Positions 1 to 12,779 of a DNA stretch of 64,000 nt are shown here, piece after piece. Positions within the stretch are counted from its first letter, which is position 1; every line of letters begins with the position of its first letter. The DNA lies in assembly GCA_030549775.1 (NCBI GenBank), contig CM060175.1, positions 101,162,422 to 101,226,421 on the forward strand. The letters run 5' to 3'. The notes beneath the pieces are model-generated. The model did no database searches. It was not told the origin of the DNA and saw only the letters and a program-made list of their open reading frames with translations. A program made the translations under genes and the position numbers. Source of the DNA: Tamarix chinensis. Lineage: Eukaryota > Streptophyta > Magnoliopsida > Caryophyllales > Tamaricaceae.

Positions 1-1095
1 GGGCCCGTCCCATATCTTGGAACTCTTGCACCCCTTATCACACCTCGATATCCATTTCCCCTCTATACTTACACATAATAAAAACCAACTCCTAGAGTAT
101 GACTTAAGGCACAACACCTCGTGACATGGACTCCACCTGCCATTAGCCTCTAGGGTTTCCCTTGAAACCCTAATTGGACCTATGTGGTCCAACCTCCTCT
201 TACTACACTACCATTAATTTATCTATCCTCGACACCTCATCTCATTCTGGTCCAATCCCCAAATCATATCGCTTTACCCATCGATTCTACCTGTGACCCT
301 AAAACTCTAGTTGGCCACTTCGACTCTAGTACCTTTCCTTTCCCATAAGTAACCCCTCCTTTTCACCCAATACTTCTCCTCCCTCAAAACCCCCATAATC
401 ATTCCTTATAACACAAACTCTCACTCTCAACCCGCACCTCACTCACCCTTAACCATTTTCCTTTCGCATTTCTCATATTACTAATTCTTCCCAAAACCCT
501 AATCGGGTCCCTTATATGAACCTACGTACTATATTTCACCTCGAGTCTCCAGACTCCCAAACGAACCTTCCACTAACTTCCTCACGTCCCAAGGTAACTT
601 TTCATACGTAAGGTTCGTCCCCATACGGACCTTAACCTTCCCATGCAAACCCTATCATTTCCACCATGCCAATTCTATCATTTCCACCAAACCCTAGTTT
701 CCCCCATGCAACCTTATTTTATTCCCACTCTTCTATTTATTTGATTCCCCCTCTTCCTCATCATCTCAAAAATTATGAATTCCTTAGGTCGTCCATACCT
801 ATGTTAACCGACGTACTTCCCTTTGGTTATCTTAACTGCTTATTTTTCTTTTCAAGTCCCCACTTCACAACACTTCCTCACATAACCTAGCATGCATGTC
901 GTAGGGGTCACATCACATCATACTTGTACCACAACATATTAGTACACATAAACGAGAGCACGAGAACGTACCTCGGTTCCATGCTACGCTATACAAATAC
1001 ACAGATAACATACAGGTTATAACATACAACCGCACAAAGCATACAAGACAGGTAAAACATGCAATACACACAGGTGGCCTTAGTTACGTCCTTAC

Positions 1096-1155
1096 CTAAA
1101 TCGGCGCCTGGCTTGGAGCACGCTCCTACACCTCCTGGGGTTTGACCCGGTTCAC
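1096..1155 (-). ncRNA. Conserved exon-like block of G1
   Basis: Minus-strand 60-nt block bounded by a pyrimidine-rich TTTCCCTCTTATAG before it and GTAAGG after it. It begins GTGAACC, has GGAGCGTGCTCC in the middle and ends ATTTAG. The equivalent blocks in G4 and G7 are 62 nt, so reading frame is not kept, which argues for a noncoding exon. Read from sequence only; no transcript evidence. Confidence 0.4.
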
Positions 1156-1369
1156 CTATAAGAGGGAAATACTTAGGGTTAATCTCCCTCTACCGGAATT
1201 ATCAAAATTCCTATCTTACCCCTATCATGGCCTAATACTAAGGCTAATATTAATAGTAGGGGTTTATAAATAAAGGGTAGGGTTATTACTATTTTTACGA
1301 TAGTTTAAACGGATTATCACCAATTAAAGTAGGTTTTAGCAAATCCAGAGTATTAAGGTGAGGGTTTCA

Positions 1370-1622
1370 ATATTATTAATAATAATTACTAATAATACTA
1401 ACAATAATAAGAATACTACTTATAATAATAATACTCATAATAAGAATAATAATGGCTATAATGATAATAATGATGATAATAATAATTGAAATCGTAGTAG
1501 TATTAGTGATAGTAATATTACCGATAATAATAAAATACTAACACAACCATAATCATTCTGATGATAATATCAATAATAACGATAGTAATAATAATAATAG
1601 TAGAAGTAGTAATAGCAATGAA

Positions 1623-1696
<74 letters not shown>

Positions 1697-2035
1697 CAAT
1701 ACAATTAATAGTAAGAATACTAAAAATAATAATAATAGAAATAATAGAAATGATAACAATAGTTAGAAAGATAAACATAATGACACTAGTATTAACCATA
1801 GTAATAATAATAGTAATGATAGCGATAATGATAGTAAAATAACGATAACCATAATAATAATTACAATAATAACAATAATAACAATACAATAGTTGTGGCA
1901 ATACTAGGCATAACAAAAATACTAAGGTACTAATATTAAATTATAATGTTAAGGATAATAACGATGGTAATAATCGATAAAATAATAAATGCGTTAAATA
2001 CAACAACAACAACAACAACAACAAAAATAACAAAG

Positions 2036-2087
<52 letters not shown>

Positions 2088-2293
2088 TAATAATAATAAC
2101 AACAACCTCATAACCATGGTAATAGTAATAGTAACGATAATGATAATAATAATAATGATGATAAGGATAATAATAATAATAATAATGTTAATCATACGAA
2201 TAATAGTAAGAATACTACCATAATAATAATAACAAAGATAATAACAACATCAGTAATAGTTAGAGTAATAAACATAGGAATAATAATAATAAC

Positions 2294-2330
<37 letters not shown>

Positions 2331-2585
2331 GTAATAATGATAGTAATACTGATAATAATATTATTAATAACAATAAGAACACTAATAGTAATAATACTAA
2401 CAATAATAATAATAATAGTAATAATAGTGATAATAATAATAATAATACTAATAGTAACAATAATAATAATAATAGTACTAATAATAATAATAATAACAAT
2501 AATGATAATAATAATAATAATAGTAATAGTAATCATAATAGTAATAATAATAGTAACGATAATAATAAAGATAATAATAGTAAAG

Positions 2586-2620
<35 letters not shown>

Positions 2621-2850
2621 AGAAATATTAATAATAATAACTTATTAGGGTCTTGTATTGCTTAATACCATTAATTAGAAGTTCTTAGGGTAATGTTAGG
2701 GCCTGTCAATAATAATAATAATTATAATATTAATAATGGTTGTACTAATAATAATTATAGTAATAGTATTAATAATAAATAGGTTAATAATGATTATAAT
2801 AGAATTAACATTAATAGTTAATAATAATAAATTTATTAACTACTTCTATT
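1370..2850. repeat. Long imperfect (TAA/TTA)n tract with a (GAT)n core, G1
   Basis: About 1.5 kb built almost entirely of TAA-type triplets broken by single substitutions (TAG, AAC, GAT), with purer runs at 1624-1660, 2036-2100 and 2280-2335 and an ATG/GAT run at about 1660-1697. Isoleucine-, leucine- and asparagine-rich open frames here are products of the repeat, not genes. Every TAA-type giant copy carries such a tract at the same internal position. Confidence 0.9.
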
Positions 2851-3340
2851 ATTCCAGGTCTAGGGTTTTAGGGAGTTGGACCACCTGACTGGGGGTGGCA
2901 CCGGCGACGGCGCGGCAGCGGCGGCAGCGGAGGTGGAGGAGGAAGAAATTGGGAAGGGCGGCTATGGAGGCTAAAAGAGGAGAAATTAGGGGGAAGTGGA
3001 AGTGTAGGGTGGTAGGGCAGGCACTCCTGGTGGTTTTGGGGGGTGGTGGTGGTGCTGCAATCGGCGGCACAACCGGTGGTGGCGGCACGAAGGTGGCGCA
3101 GGGCTGGAAGGGTCGATGTTGGGGAGGAATTTTCGCACGGCCAGGGCGACACGTGCGGAGCAAGGCAGGGAAGCTAAGGTGGTTGGTTGTGTAGAGGGAG
3201 GTTCAGGGAGGATCTTGGTGGAAAGGGTAGGTGGTAGGGGCGGCTGACGACGGAGAAAAGGCCGTCTGAAGGCAGGGCGGCGCGCAGCTTGCTCTGTCTG
3301 GGTTCCCAATTGTCGAACCCGATTAAGGCGGTGCTGAGGG

Positions 3341-3350
3341 CTATTTATAG
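3341..3350 (-). promoter_or_regulatory. TATA box of G1
   Basis: On the minus strand this reads CTATAAATAG, a near-ideal plant TATA box, followed about 30 nt downstream by a GC-rich leader of about 430 nt to a GT donor. The same signal lies at the equivalent place in G2, G3, G7 and G8, which fixes the transcriptional polarity of the family. Confidence 0.6.
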
Positions 3351-4454
3351 GCCAATTTGAATGAAAAACGACAAGATCCAAGTGGGAGGTTAGGGGGTTA
3401 GGGTTAGGGTAGGTCGTCCGGCGTAGTTGGCCGACGTATGGTCTGAAAATTTTCAGACCATAATTGCTTGGGAAATGGGGGATTTTCGTGCGGGAGAAGG
3501 GAGTGCCGTTTGGTCACATCCATGGGGAAGTCAACGGGGAGAAGAGGGGCGAAATGACCGGAGCAGGAGCTGGCGTTGCAGGCTTTTCTTCCTCCGGCGA
3601 GCTTTCGTGTTGCAGGCGGTGACAGGTGACGGTGCGAGGAAGAAGAAGAAGAAGAAGAAGAGGGGTTGGACCGGCGGTCCAGGGGAAAGGAAAAAGGGAA
3701 GGGGGAACCGGCCGGGTGGCGGCGGCTATTTCCCTTATTAATGAAACGCTGCGTTTTGGGTGATATTTGAGAAAAACGCGGTGTCCGCGTCGGTCTGGCA
3801 ACAGTTATATTTTCTCCTTATGGCGACGCGGCGTTTCAGCGACTTTAGCGTTGAAACGCGGCGTTTTGCCTCACGGGCGGCTGGGCTCGCTGGGCCGCGG
3901 CGAGAAGAAGGAAAGGAAGGGGGCGTTGGGCCGGTCGAGGCCCAACTTCAGCAGGGAGAGTAGGAAAAAGGAAAAAGAAGGAAAAGAAAAAGGAAAAAGG
4001 AAAAAAGAAGGCTTTATTTAGGATTTTGGATTTTGCATAAATTATTTAGAATATTTTTGGCCTATTTAGAACATTAATATTTATAAGATATTAAATAAAT
4101 TCCTTTTTGCTTAGTTTAGACTATTTAAGATAAATTTCCTTAACCTCCATACTAATTAGGAAAAATACTCAAATTTTCTTCCAATTAAATTATTTATTAA
4201 GTTTATATTAATTTGAAACTATTTTATTCTTCTTAATTTAAATAAAGTAATTTATTTAATTAATTTCTAAAATAAAAGCCTTAATTAGCTTAAAATACCA
4301 CAATTCCTCCTATTTAAAACACTTTTAAATTTCTTTTTGGTTTAACCTAATTAACTTCCTCTTATTTTAATAAAAATGAATTATTTTGGTTAAACTCCCA
4401 CATAAAAAACTTATTTAGTAATAGATAATAGAAATTAGGATTTTGGGGCATTTC

Positions 4455-4455
<1 letters not shown>

Positions 4456-4485
<30 letters not shown>

Positions 4486-4754
4486 GTATTAATCAAAACT
4501 AATGTAAAGTAGAGTTTCGACCTTGCATTGAAATAATAATAATACTAATAATACTAGTATTAATACTACTACTGCTACTATTACTACTACTACTACTACT
4601 AATAATAATAATAATAATAATAATAATGAAATACTAATGATAATCATAATAATAATAATAATAATACATAATACATAATATTAATAATAATGATAATAAA
4701 AATCAAAATAGTGACACAATAGGGTCTCAGCCCTATATAGTAATAATAATAATA

Positions 4755-4795
<41 letters not shown>

Positions 4796-6343
4796 CGAAT
4801 AATAGTAATATAATATAATTAAATAAATAAAGATTAATTAATTAGGGTTTAAGGGTTGAGAGGGTTTAGGGTACCACCTTGGGTTGGTGGTGATTGGTGG
4901 CGTCGGCGGTGGTGCACGGCGACGACAGCAGTGGTAGGAAAAAGGGGAGAAAAGAGATAGTTGAGTGCTGAGAAAAGGAGAGGGAAAAAGAGGGTGGAAG
5001 TTGGGGTGTTGATAGTTGCCTAGGTAGAGAGGGGTGGAATGAAGGTGGCGGCGCACGACGGCGGTTATGGTGGCCAAAAGTGGAGGAAAGGGAGGAAGGG
5101 AGGAGGAGAGGGAGGAAGGGAAAAAGGAGGGTAGGGGAGGTAGAGGAAGGTCTGCAGGGTAATTTAGGAGGTGTAGGAGGTGGTAGTTGTGGCAGAAGCA
5201 GTGGCAAATGGTGGTGCGAAAGGCGGCGGAGGTGGAAGTAAGGTTGAATGGGAAGGAGACTTTGCACGACCGTGGTGGCTAGTGCAAGGCAAATCAAGGG
5301 AGGAGGGTGGTGTAGTTAGGTAGAGGGTGATGCAGGGAGTGGTTCTGTGGGTGGCTCGAGTGGGGGCGTTGGGCGACGGCGGTGGAAATGGCTTCTGATC
5401 GGGTAGTGGTGCAAATGGGTAATTTTTCTTGGTTGAAATCAAAAGCTTGAATAGGGATGGTTATGGGGGTATTTATAGAGCTAAAGGAGGGATAAGGTCA
5501 GAGGGGAGACAAGAGAATAGGGGTAGGTAGATGGGAACGCTCCAGCCGGCGGTGGCAAGGCGACATAGATCACCTCGTGGCAGGGGGTGATTGGCTAGAG
5601 AGAGGGGAAATTGCGTGAGAAGAAAGGGAGGGTTGGTTAGGTCGAACGGTAGGTGAGTCAGCAGGGAAGAGAGAGGAGAGAATCGACTGGTCAGCGGCAT
5701 GGTAGACTGTGAGATTCTTAAGGGAGTTGAGGAGGGAGTTGCAGGTCGACGGGGAAGGAAGAAGACGAAGGAAGAAGAAGGGGGGCTGGACCGGCAGTCC
5801 AGGGAGAAAGAAAAGTAAAAGAAAGAAGAGTCGACCTGATGGCTGGGGAAAAAAATGAGGACGAAATGCAACATGCTGGGCTGCGCCGAAAGAGGAAAGA
5901 AAAGGAAAGGTTTGGGCCGCGGGAAGATAGGCCCAATTCGGTGAAGAAGAAGAGAAAAAGAAAAGGAGAAAGGAGAGGAAGAAAGAAAAAAGGAAAAAGA
6001 AGAGGAAAAAAGGAAAGAAAAGAAAAATGGAAAGGAAAAATAGGTGAGTTAGGGTTAACTAAATAATTTAGATATTTGGGATATTTAAAAATAATAATAT
6101 TTAAATAAAATAATATTTAATTCCCTTTTTAGGCTAATTTAGGACTTTTAAAATATTTTTCCTAAATTTCATTTTAATTAGCAAAACACCCTAATTTTTC
6201 CTAATTAAAATATTTATTATTTTCTTCTTGATTTGCCCTAATTAATTCCCTTTTATTTTAATAAAATTAATTAATTAAATTAATTTTTCTATTAAATCCT
6301 TATTTGCCTAAAATTTCTAAAATTAGGGTTTTGGGGCATTTCA
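4456..6343 (-). mobile_element. G2: fragment of the giant element, host of G1
   Basis: This is the 5' half (minus-strand sense) of a second copy. It starts at 6343 with TGAAATGCCCCAAAACCC and has a TATA box (TATTTATAG on the plus strand, 5469-5478), a GC-rich leader to a donor-like GT at 4877-4876 (exon end 4878), and then TAA repeats that are cut by the right end of G1 at 4455/4456. The remaining 3' part must lie left of the window. It shares the G1 architecture and subfamily (TGAAATGCCCC start, TAA-rich middle). Confidence 0.7.
5469..5478 (-). promoter_or_regulatory. TATA box of G2
   Basis: Minus-strand CTATAAATAC at the position equivalent to the G1 TATA box, about 0.87 kb from the element's start and upstream of a GC-rich leader of about 0.55 kb. 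Confidence 0.55.
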
Positions 6344-7499
6344 ATACTCATTTCACACCATGCTTATTATCGATCCATGTGAGTACGAGAACCCCACTAT
6401 TATAGTCAGTGGATTGAAAAAACGTGTAGGGTAAAACGCTCATGACCACTATTATTTGCCCATGGATCGACCTCCAGGGCACAAGGCACTTGTCAACTAT
6501 TATTTTGTAGTAGACCAGTCTAGCCCCGACTCTTATGGTGTTTCACTATAAGTAGATAATGTCTTTCCATGGTTTAACATCATTAGGTTTGGTTTGTTGA
6601 GCATGAAATCTCTTAGGACAGAATGCTCCCGGCCACTATTATTTGCCAGTGGTTCGGCCTTCAAGGCACCCCAGCTCCTGACCACTATTATTCGCTGGTG
6701 GACTGGTCTAGGCCCAACTCAATAGTATTTCTCTTTAAATAGTTAGTATCTTATTTGTGTCTTATTCGATAAATATGTCCGCCCTTTACATGCATGTCAC
6801 AATCCATCTACTCCTATTCCCTTAAGAAGGTTTGTCCCATACCTTGGGACCTCTGCACCTCCCAACACATCTAGACATCCTTTCCCCCTTTACCTTACTT
6901 ACCATGAGTACCCAACTTCTAAGGGTGTGGGAAGAGTTCCACTTCCTTATACTATCTAAGGACAACTCACTATTGCCCTCTAGGGTTTCCCCTGAAACCC
7001 TAATTTGGCCTATGTAGCCCATCTTTTCTCTAACCCACACAACTTATGCTCCTTTATCCCTAACTCATAATTTTATATATGCTAGAAGGAAGTCACATAA
7101 GCGTACCTTAACTCCGCACTGCGCTATAATTAAGCATTAATAATAATAATATAAGGTACACAATATAACATAATACATGGCATATAAGGCACATAAGACA
7201 CACAAGTGGCAATGACGCCGTGCTTGGAGCACGCTCTTACGCCTCCTTAGGGTTTTGAATTGATTCATCTATAAGAAGGAAATACTAAATGTTAACTTTC
7301 CTTTTACCAAAATAATCATTATTTCCTACCTACCCTTATCATAGCATAATATTAGGGTTAACAATAATAGTATTAGTTTTATAAGTAAAAGTAGGGTATT
7401 ATGCTTAAAGTAACTAATCAGACTACTACTAGTCAAAATAGGTCTTAGTAGTTATATTGGTCTATGTTAAAGTATTATTAGCAATATTTATATTATTAA

Positions 7500-7528
7500 A
7501 GATAATAGCTTTAATATTAACAATAATG

Positions 7529-7573
<45 letters not shown>

Positions 7574-7670
7574 GTAGTAATAACCTAAATAATAGTATTA
7601 GTAATACTAAAATAGTGACAATAATGATGATGATGATGATGATGATGATCATAATAATAATAATAACCTA

Positions 7671-7704
<34 letters not shown>

Positions 7705-7793
7705 GTAATAACCTAAATAATAATAATAATAATAATAGTATTAGTAATACTAAAATAGTGACAATAATGATGATGATGATGATGATCATGATC

Positions 7794-7826
<33 letters not shown>

Positions 7827-8220
7827 CTAGTAGTAGTAGTAATATTAGTGATATAGGTAATAATAACAATAATGATAAAAAATAATAATAATAGTGATAA
7901 TATTAATATTAGTAATAGTTCAAATCTTAATAATAATAATAATAATAATAAGGGTTCTAATAATCATAATAATAGTAACATTAGTAGTAATAGGGCCAAG
8001 GTTAATAATAATAATAATAAGAGTAATAGTAATAATCATGGTAATAATACTTCAAATCTTAGTAATAATAATGATAGGGTTTGAATAATAATAATAATAA
8101 TATTAGTAGTAATATGCCGAAGTTAATAATAATAATAATAATAACCATAGTAGTAGTAATAGTAATAGTAATAGTAATAGTAATAGTAATAGTAATAATA
8201 ATAATAATAATAATGGTATT
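7500..8220. repeat. TAA/TGA repeat tract of G3, with an internal duplication
   Basis: Imperfect TAA triplets with two copies of a segment of about 120 bp (about 7575-7650 and 7700-7790), each ending in a (GAT)n run of about 25-30 bp. There is also an AGT hexamer-like run near 8150-8200. It is a low-complexity part of the element with no coding content. Confidence 0.85.
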
Positions 8221-8842
8221 AATACAAATAAAATAATTTCAGTTAAATAAATTAGTTTTTAAAGGTTAGGGAGGCTAGGTCATAACCTCGGGCGGTGGTG
8301 ACCAAGCGGTAGTGGCAGCGGTAGAGGAGGAAGTGGGGTTAGAAAAGGGAATTTATAGGCTAGAAGAGGGGGAGTGAGAGGGTGGTTGTAGTGGTGGTGG
8401 ATTCTCTGTGTTGAGGGGGTTGGAATGGTGGTGGTGGCACAACAAAGGTGACAACATAGGTGGCGGTTGTTGTGGAGGCCGAAGGTGGTAGAGAAAGAGG
8501 AAGGGAGAAGGAGAGGGAGGCAAGGGGAAAGGAAGGTATGGGGAGGTAGAGGAGACTTTGTTGGTTGTTTTGTGGGGTAGGTAGAGTGGTGGCTGCGGGG
8601 GGAGGGGGTGCAAAGTGGCAAATTGGGGGCAAAATTTGCAAAACTATGGTGGCTCGTGTAGGGAGAATTAGAGGTGGTGGGAGACGTGGTTTAGTGGAGG
8701 GTGATACAGGGAGTAGTTTGGTAGGTGGTTCAGGTGGCGGTGCTGGGCAATGGTGGCGGAGGAAGCGTCTGAACAGGCGGTGGCACAAGGGAGGCAGATT
8801 TCTGGGCAGGAAAAGGAGCTCAATTAAGGGTCGGGTATAGGG

Positions 8843-8852
8843 TATTTATAGG
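8843..8852 (-). promoter_or_regulatory. TATA box of G3
   Basis: Minus-strand CCTATAAATA, about 0.85 kb from the element's start, upstream of the GC-rich leader that ends at 8287. Confidence 0.55.
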
Positions 8853-9768
8853 CAAATTGGGGTGAATCAATAGAGGGGGAAGAGGAGAAGAGGGAGCAAG
8901 TGTGGCAGGGTCATCGACCAGAGGTGGCAGGTTGGTATAAGCCTGCAAATGGCAGATGCTATTTGGTCGGGGGAGAGGAAAAGGAAAGAAAGGAGGGCAT
9001 GCGTGAGGGGAGAGATGTGGGGTTGATTGGGGTCAAAAAAGGAAAGGAAATCGATGGGGAGAGAGGAGGAAGGTAGGCTAGTCGACGTAGGTGGCATAGG
9101 GGGGACAGTGGTGGTAGTGTTGCAGTTTTGTGTGGGAGAGGAGTGGGGGAAGAAGAATAAGAAGAAGGGTTGGCTGACTGGTCTAGGGAAAAGAAAAAGA
9201 AAGAAAAGAAAAGAAAACTGGTGGGCGAGTGGGTGGAGGAAAAAAGAAGGGCAATGCGGGCTGGGCCGCACGAAAGGAAGAAGGGAGGGGTGTTTGGGCT
9301 ACAAGGGGCTGGCCCTGTCAAATGGAAGAAGGGGAAAAAAGAAAAAAAAGAAAAAGGAGAGAAAGGAAAGAGAAAGGAAAAAGAAAGGGAAAAAGAAAAA
9401 ATAGGTTGGTTGGGATATTTAGAATATTTTGGTATTTTGAATATTTAAAATAATAATATTTATTAAAATAATAACTAAATTCCCTTTTTGGATTAATTTA
9501 GGATATTTTAAATAATTGTTCCTAAATTCTATTTTAATTAGAAAAACACCCTAATTTTTCCCAATTAAATTATTTATTATTTTTCTCTTGATTTTGCCTT
9601 AAATAATTCCCCTTGTTTTAATAAAATAGTTTTATTTAATTAATTTCCTAATAAATTCCTAGTTTGACATAATTTTCTAAATTAGGGTTTTGGGATATTT
9701 CACTTATTCTCAATCTTCTAACCATTTTTTAGGATCATGTGGCATATGTCATATGGAATGATGAGGAT

Positions 9769-9771
9769 GCA

Positions 9772-9813
<42 letters not shown>
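9769..9813. repeat. (ATT)n microsatellite
   Basis: Almost pure run of ATT triplets just outside the right end of G3. Confidence 0.9.
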
Positions 9814-9979
9814 AATATTAGTTATTATTATTTTTTACCATATAATTATTTACTCTAATATTCTTTTTGTTATAGCAACCATGACTTGTGTTGAGGGTTC
9901 AATCAAATAATAAAAAAAATTAAGAGACTACTAGTAGATGATGGTACGAGTATTCCCTATAATTACATGAAGACCACAA

Positions 9980-10941
9980 TCTTGAAGCATCTACGTAACA
10001 CATAATTCTACCATCACAATGCTTGACTCATCTCTACGTTTATTGAGAGATGATACCCAGATACTAAAAACTTCAACCTTCCATTCGGTGAGATGACTAT
10101 TACCTTACATGATGTGATTTACATTATAAATCTTAATTTTTATGGGTATGAATACACTAGTAAGCATTTTCCTAGTGATGGCAATGTGGTGGAACTTTTG
10201 GGCGAACATGTGGGATGAGCTCAAAGTGATGGTGAAGTTATCTTTTATGAAGGGTGCCTTAGCCGCATTGGACGATATTTGTTTAAGCTTACAAGTTACA
10301 ATTAAGCGAGTTCCTGATGATGAGTCTTATGTCCGGTTTTATATGTAGTATATGCTATTTTATATGCTTTTTGTAGACAAGTCCAGCAACCATGTTCCAT
10401 TTTTAGTATTGAAATTAGTATCTAATCTGAGTAAGTTAAGTGATTGAGCCATTAGAGCTAGTACTTTAGTATGTTTATATATGCAACTTAGAATAGCATA
10501 TAAGACCGAGGGGTAAGAAACTAGGTGTTTGCATGACGATATTTGAGGTAATTATTTATTGCTAATTATTAGTTAAAAAAAGTTTTTTAATTATTAGTTT
10601 AATTGATTACATGTGTGTTATAATTGTGTACAGTAATAGATTTAAGAGTATTTTCCTTGCTTTCGGTTGAGTTATTCTTGTACATATAATCCATCATATG
10701 ATGTTGTAACTATGAGGTGGGATATGTCTCTTCAAAATTTTCTCCTAAGTTAATGAATGACCTAATTTAGTATAGGATGCAACTAGATTCATTGAGGGTG
10801 TAATAAGTAGGTGACATATTTTATTGGTTTTTCTTAATGCCAATAATTGATATAAATAATATTGATATTGTTTTACATGCATTTGTAGGTTGATTTTTTA
10901 TCGTTCAACAAAGATTCAATGGTAAAACATCTTGGATCGGT
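9980..10941 (+). pseudogene. Plant mobile domain (PMD/MAIN-like) pseudogene, 5' part
   Basis: Conceptual translation gives a recognisable plant mobile domain of the type found in MAIN/MAIL proteins and in some MULE-like transposons. At about 10044-10215 there is an FIER-stop-YPDTKNF stretch followed by NLPFGEMTITLHDV; the stop (TGA) replaces the usual Trp codon. At about 10370-10560 there are further PMD-like pieces (LFVDKSSNHVPFLVLKL, LYMQLRIA). Several stops and frameshifts show it is dead. It is interrupted at 10946 by G4; past G4, from 26405, a translation with the PMD-typical pattern YMSDQVVW.FGYL continues. The short open frame at 10142-10348 is the wrong frame over this remnant and is not a gene. 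Confidence 0.7.
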
Positions 10942-11518
10942 GTACTTAAAATGCCTCGAAAATTCTAATTTTATTAATTATTATTAAATAAGGTTTTATT
11001 AGAAAAATTAATTAAATAAATTATTTTTATTAAAATAAAATAAATTAAATTAGGTCAAATCAAGGAAATCTTATAAATATTTTAATTAGGAGAAAATTGA
11101 GTGTTTTAGCTAATTAAGAATTTTATTTTGGAAATTAATTAAATAAATAATTTTATTTAAAATCAGAAGGGGAAAATAATTCCAAATTAATATTAATTTT
11201 ATAAATAATTTAATTGAAGAAATTTAGGGTGTTTTGTTAATTAAAATGGAATTTGTGGAAAATATTTTAAAAATCATAATTTAGCCTAAAAACGGATTTA
11301 ATTATTATTATTTTTAAATATCCCAAATAGTTTAATTAATTTAAATACCCAATATAATTATTTTTCCTTTTTCCCTTTTCCTTCTTCTTTTTCTTTCTTC
11401 CTTTTTCCTTTATCCTTCTTTTTCTTTTCTTTTTTTTCCTCCTCCCCGACCTGGGCTAACAGCAGCCCAGTTCTTCCTCCCTTCTCCCTTTCTTCTTCGG
11501 CACGGGCCAGCCCGTGCG

Positions 11519-11799
11519 TAGGGATGGCAACGGGGCGGGTCGAGGACGGGGACCCCATCCCCATCCCCGAACTCGATAAGGAAAATCATCCCCGAACCCG
11601 ACCCGATCCCCGATTTTTTTTATCGGGGATTCCCAGACCCGATCCTCGATCTATTTTCCATCCCCGATTTATTCCCCGACCTTAAAACCCGACCCGATCC
11701 CCGAAACCCGACTCTATACCCGATCCTCGAACATATCCCCGATCCTCAAACCTTATGTTTATATTATACTTTTAATTTAAATTTTATAAAAAAATTATG

Positions 11800-11838
<39 letters not shown>

Positions 11839-12036
11839 TATAAAAATATATATAAAAAATTATTCGGGGTGGGTTCGGGGATGGGGACCCCAAACCCGTC
11901 CCCGCCCCATCCCCAAAAAATCCCCGTTAAGAATCCCCGAACCCGAACCCGATCCCCGAATTCTCTCCCTGAACCCGAACCCGAACGGGGAATCCCCGAC
12001 GGGGCCCCGAACCCGCGGGAAAAACTGCTATCCCTA
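11519..12036. mobile_element. hAT-type MITE in G4
   Basis: 518-bp element with imperfect inverted ends TAGGGATGGCA / TGCTATCCCTA, flanked by an 8-bp duplication with one difference (CCCGTGCG at 11511-11518, CCCATGCG at 12037-12044). Eight-base duplications and TAGGG ends are typical of the hAT superfamily. The interior is mostly CCCGAACCCGA/CCCCGAT-like C-rich repeats around an AT-rich core with a (TA)n run (about 11798-11832). No transposase, so it is non-autonomous. Confidence 0.8.
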
Positions 12037-12216
12037 CCCATGCGGCCGCCCTCCTCCTTTTTCCCAGCATCGCTTTTTGCCTATTTTTCACCTAAAACGT
12101 CGCGTCTCGCTTAAACTGTAACACCCCCAAAATTCACTACTGAAAAATTTCGTTATTTAAAAGGAAATTAGCGGAAGCAAATTAATAAAACGTGAACTTT
12201 GTGAGTATTACCGCCA

Positions 12217-12262
12217 CACTTAGTACCAGACCGGTTCACTCATACCATTCCAGTACCAAGTG
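12217..12262 (-). other. 3'-terminal covarying hairpin, G5 copy
   Basis: 46-nt inverted repeat; on the sense (minus) strand the arms are CACTTGGTACTGGAATGG and CCGGTCTGGTACTAAGTG. It lies 100-146 nt inside the 3' end. The same 44-46-nt structure occurs at the same place in G4, G6, G7 and G8. Confidence 0.8.
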
Positions 12263-12779
12263 CTAAGGCTAAGAAAAAATGAAATACAATTTGAAAGAAA
12301 TTCAACATACATAAATCAGAGTAGCACATCATATCGTTTACAAGAATAACATCAACCAATGATGGTTACTTAAATAGCATTAACATTAAAACCACGAGTT
12401 TAAAAGAGAAAGAGAAAACCCTAACGATACCGGATAACTCCTTACTCTCTTTCCCGTAGCCCACTTGAGTAGCATCTGAAAAGACCTGCAAGGGCACTGC
12501 CCATTGAATAGGTAGGGCCCCCACAAAGGGAATCCCTTCAGTACTACGGTACTGAGTAACCCTTTAATACCACACTTAAAGACAGGTTCGCAATGCAACA
12601 CATAATGCAAGCTATGTACAAATGTAATAAGAGGTGCATACATAACCATCACATATATAACAAGTTATAAGTCACCATCGATACTTTTGGCCTTAAGCCA
12701 TGTCATAGTGTAAGATCAATACATTCGGGCCTTAAGCCATTATTCCGTCGTCATTCAATCAATCCCATATTTTATATCC

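Larger units (their letters stand above)
1..4455 (-). mobile_element. G1: giant TG...CA element, 3' part off the window
   Basis: Member of the giant LTR-like family. On the minus strand it starts at 4455 with TGAAATGCCCCAAAATCC, followed by about 1.1 kb of AT-rich and then AG/CT-rich DNA, a TATA box (3341-3350), a GC-rich leader with a splice-donor-like end at 2885, a long TAA/TTA tract (about 1370-2850) and a conserved 60-nt exon-like block (1096-1155). It runs off the left edge before its 3' terminus. The base after 4455 falls straight into a (TAA)n run of the next copy, as expected for an insertion into G2. There is no gag, protease, RT or integrase. The many open frames are low-complexity translations of TAA repeats or of GC/CT-rich leader and are not called as genes. 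Its left flank, and so its target duplication, is outside the window. Confidence 0.75.
6344..9702 (-). mobile_element. G3: fragment of the giant element, host of G2
   Basis: Third copy of the nested left-hand trio. On the minus strand it starts at 9702 with TGAAATATCCCAAAACCC and has a TATA box (about 8843-8852), a GC-rich leader ending near 8287 in a GT, TAA/TGA repeats (about 7140-8240), an exon-like block (about 7211-7271) that has lost its downstream donor, and CCAC...GTGG repeats (6377-6700). It is cut by the right end of G2 at 6343/6344. The fragment starts inside the ACCGGT-repeat region, at the place that corresponds to about 29330-29385 of complete copy G7, which supports nested insertion over tandem duplication. 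Confidence 0.7.

Noticed and set aside
1518..2648. Open frames rich in Ile, Leu or Met on both strands
   Set aside because: Direct translation of TAA/TTA/GAT triplet repeats; open in several frames at once.
2849..3381. Open frames of 94-131 codons on both strands, Pro/His-rich or Gly/Arg-rich
   Set aside because: They lie in the GC-rich leader, overlap in multiple frames, one spans the TATA box, and no frame is shared with the leaders of other copies over its length.
1..9702. Three tandem gene copies, given the repeated TATA box and leader
   Set aside because: Boundaries fall inside repeats of the next copy and coincide with GGGGCATTTCA termini, which fits nested insertions.
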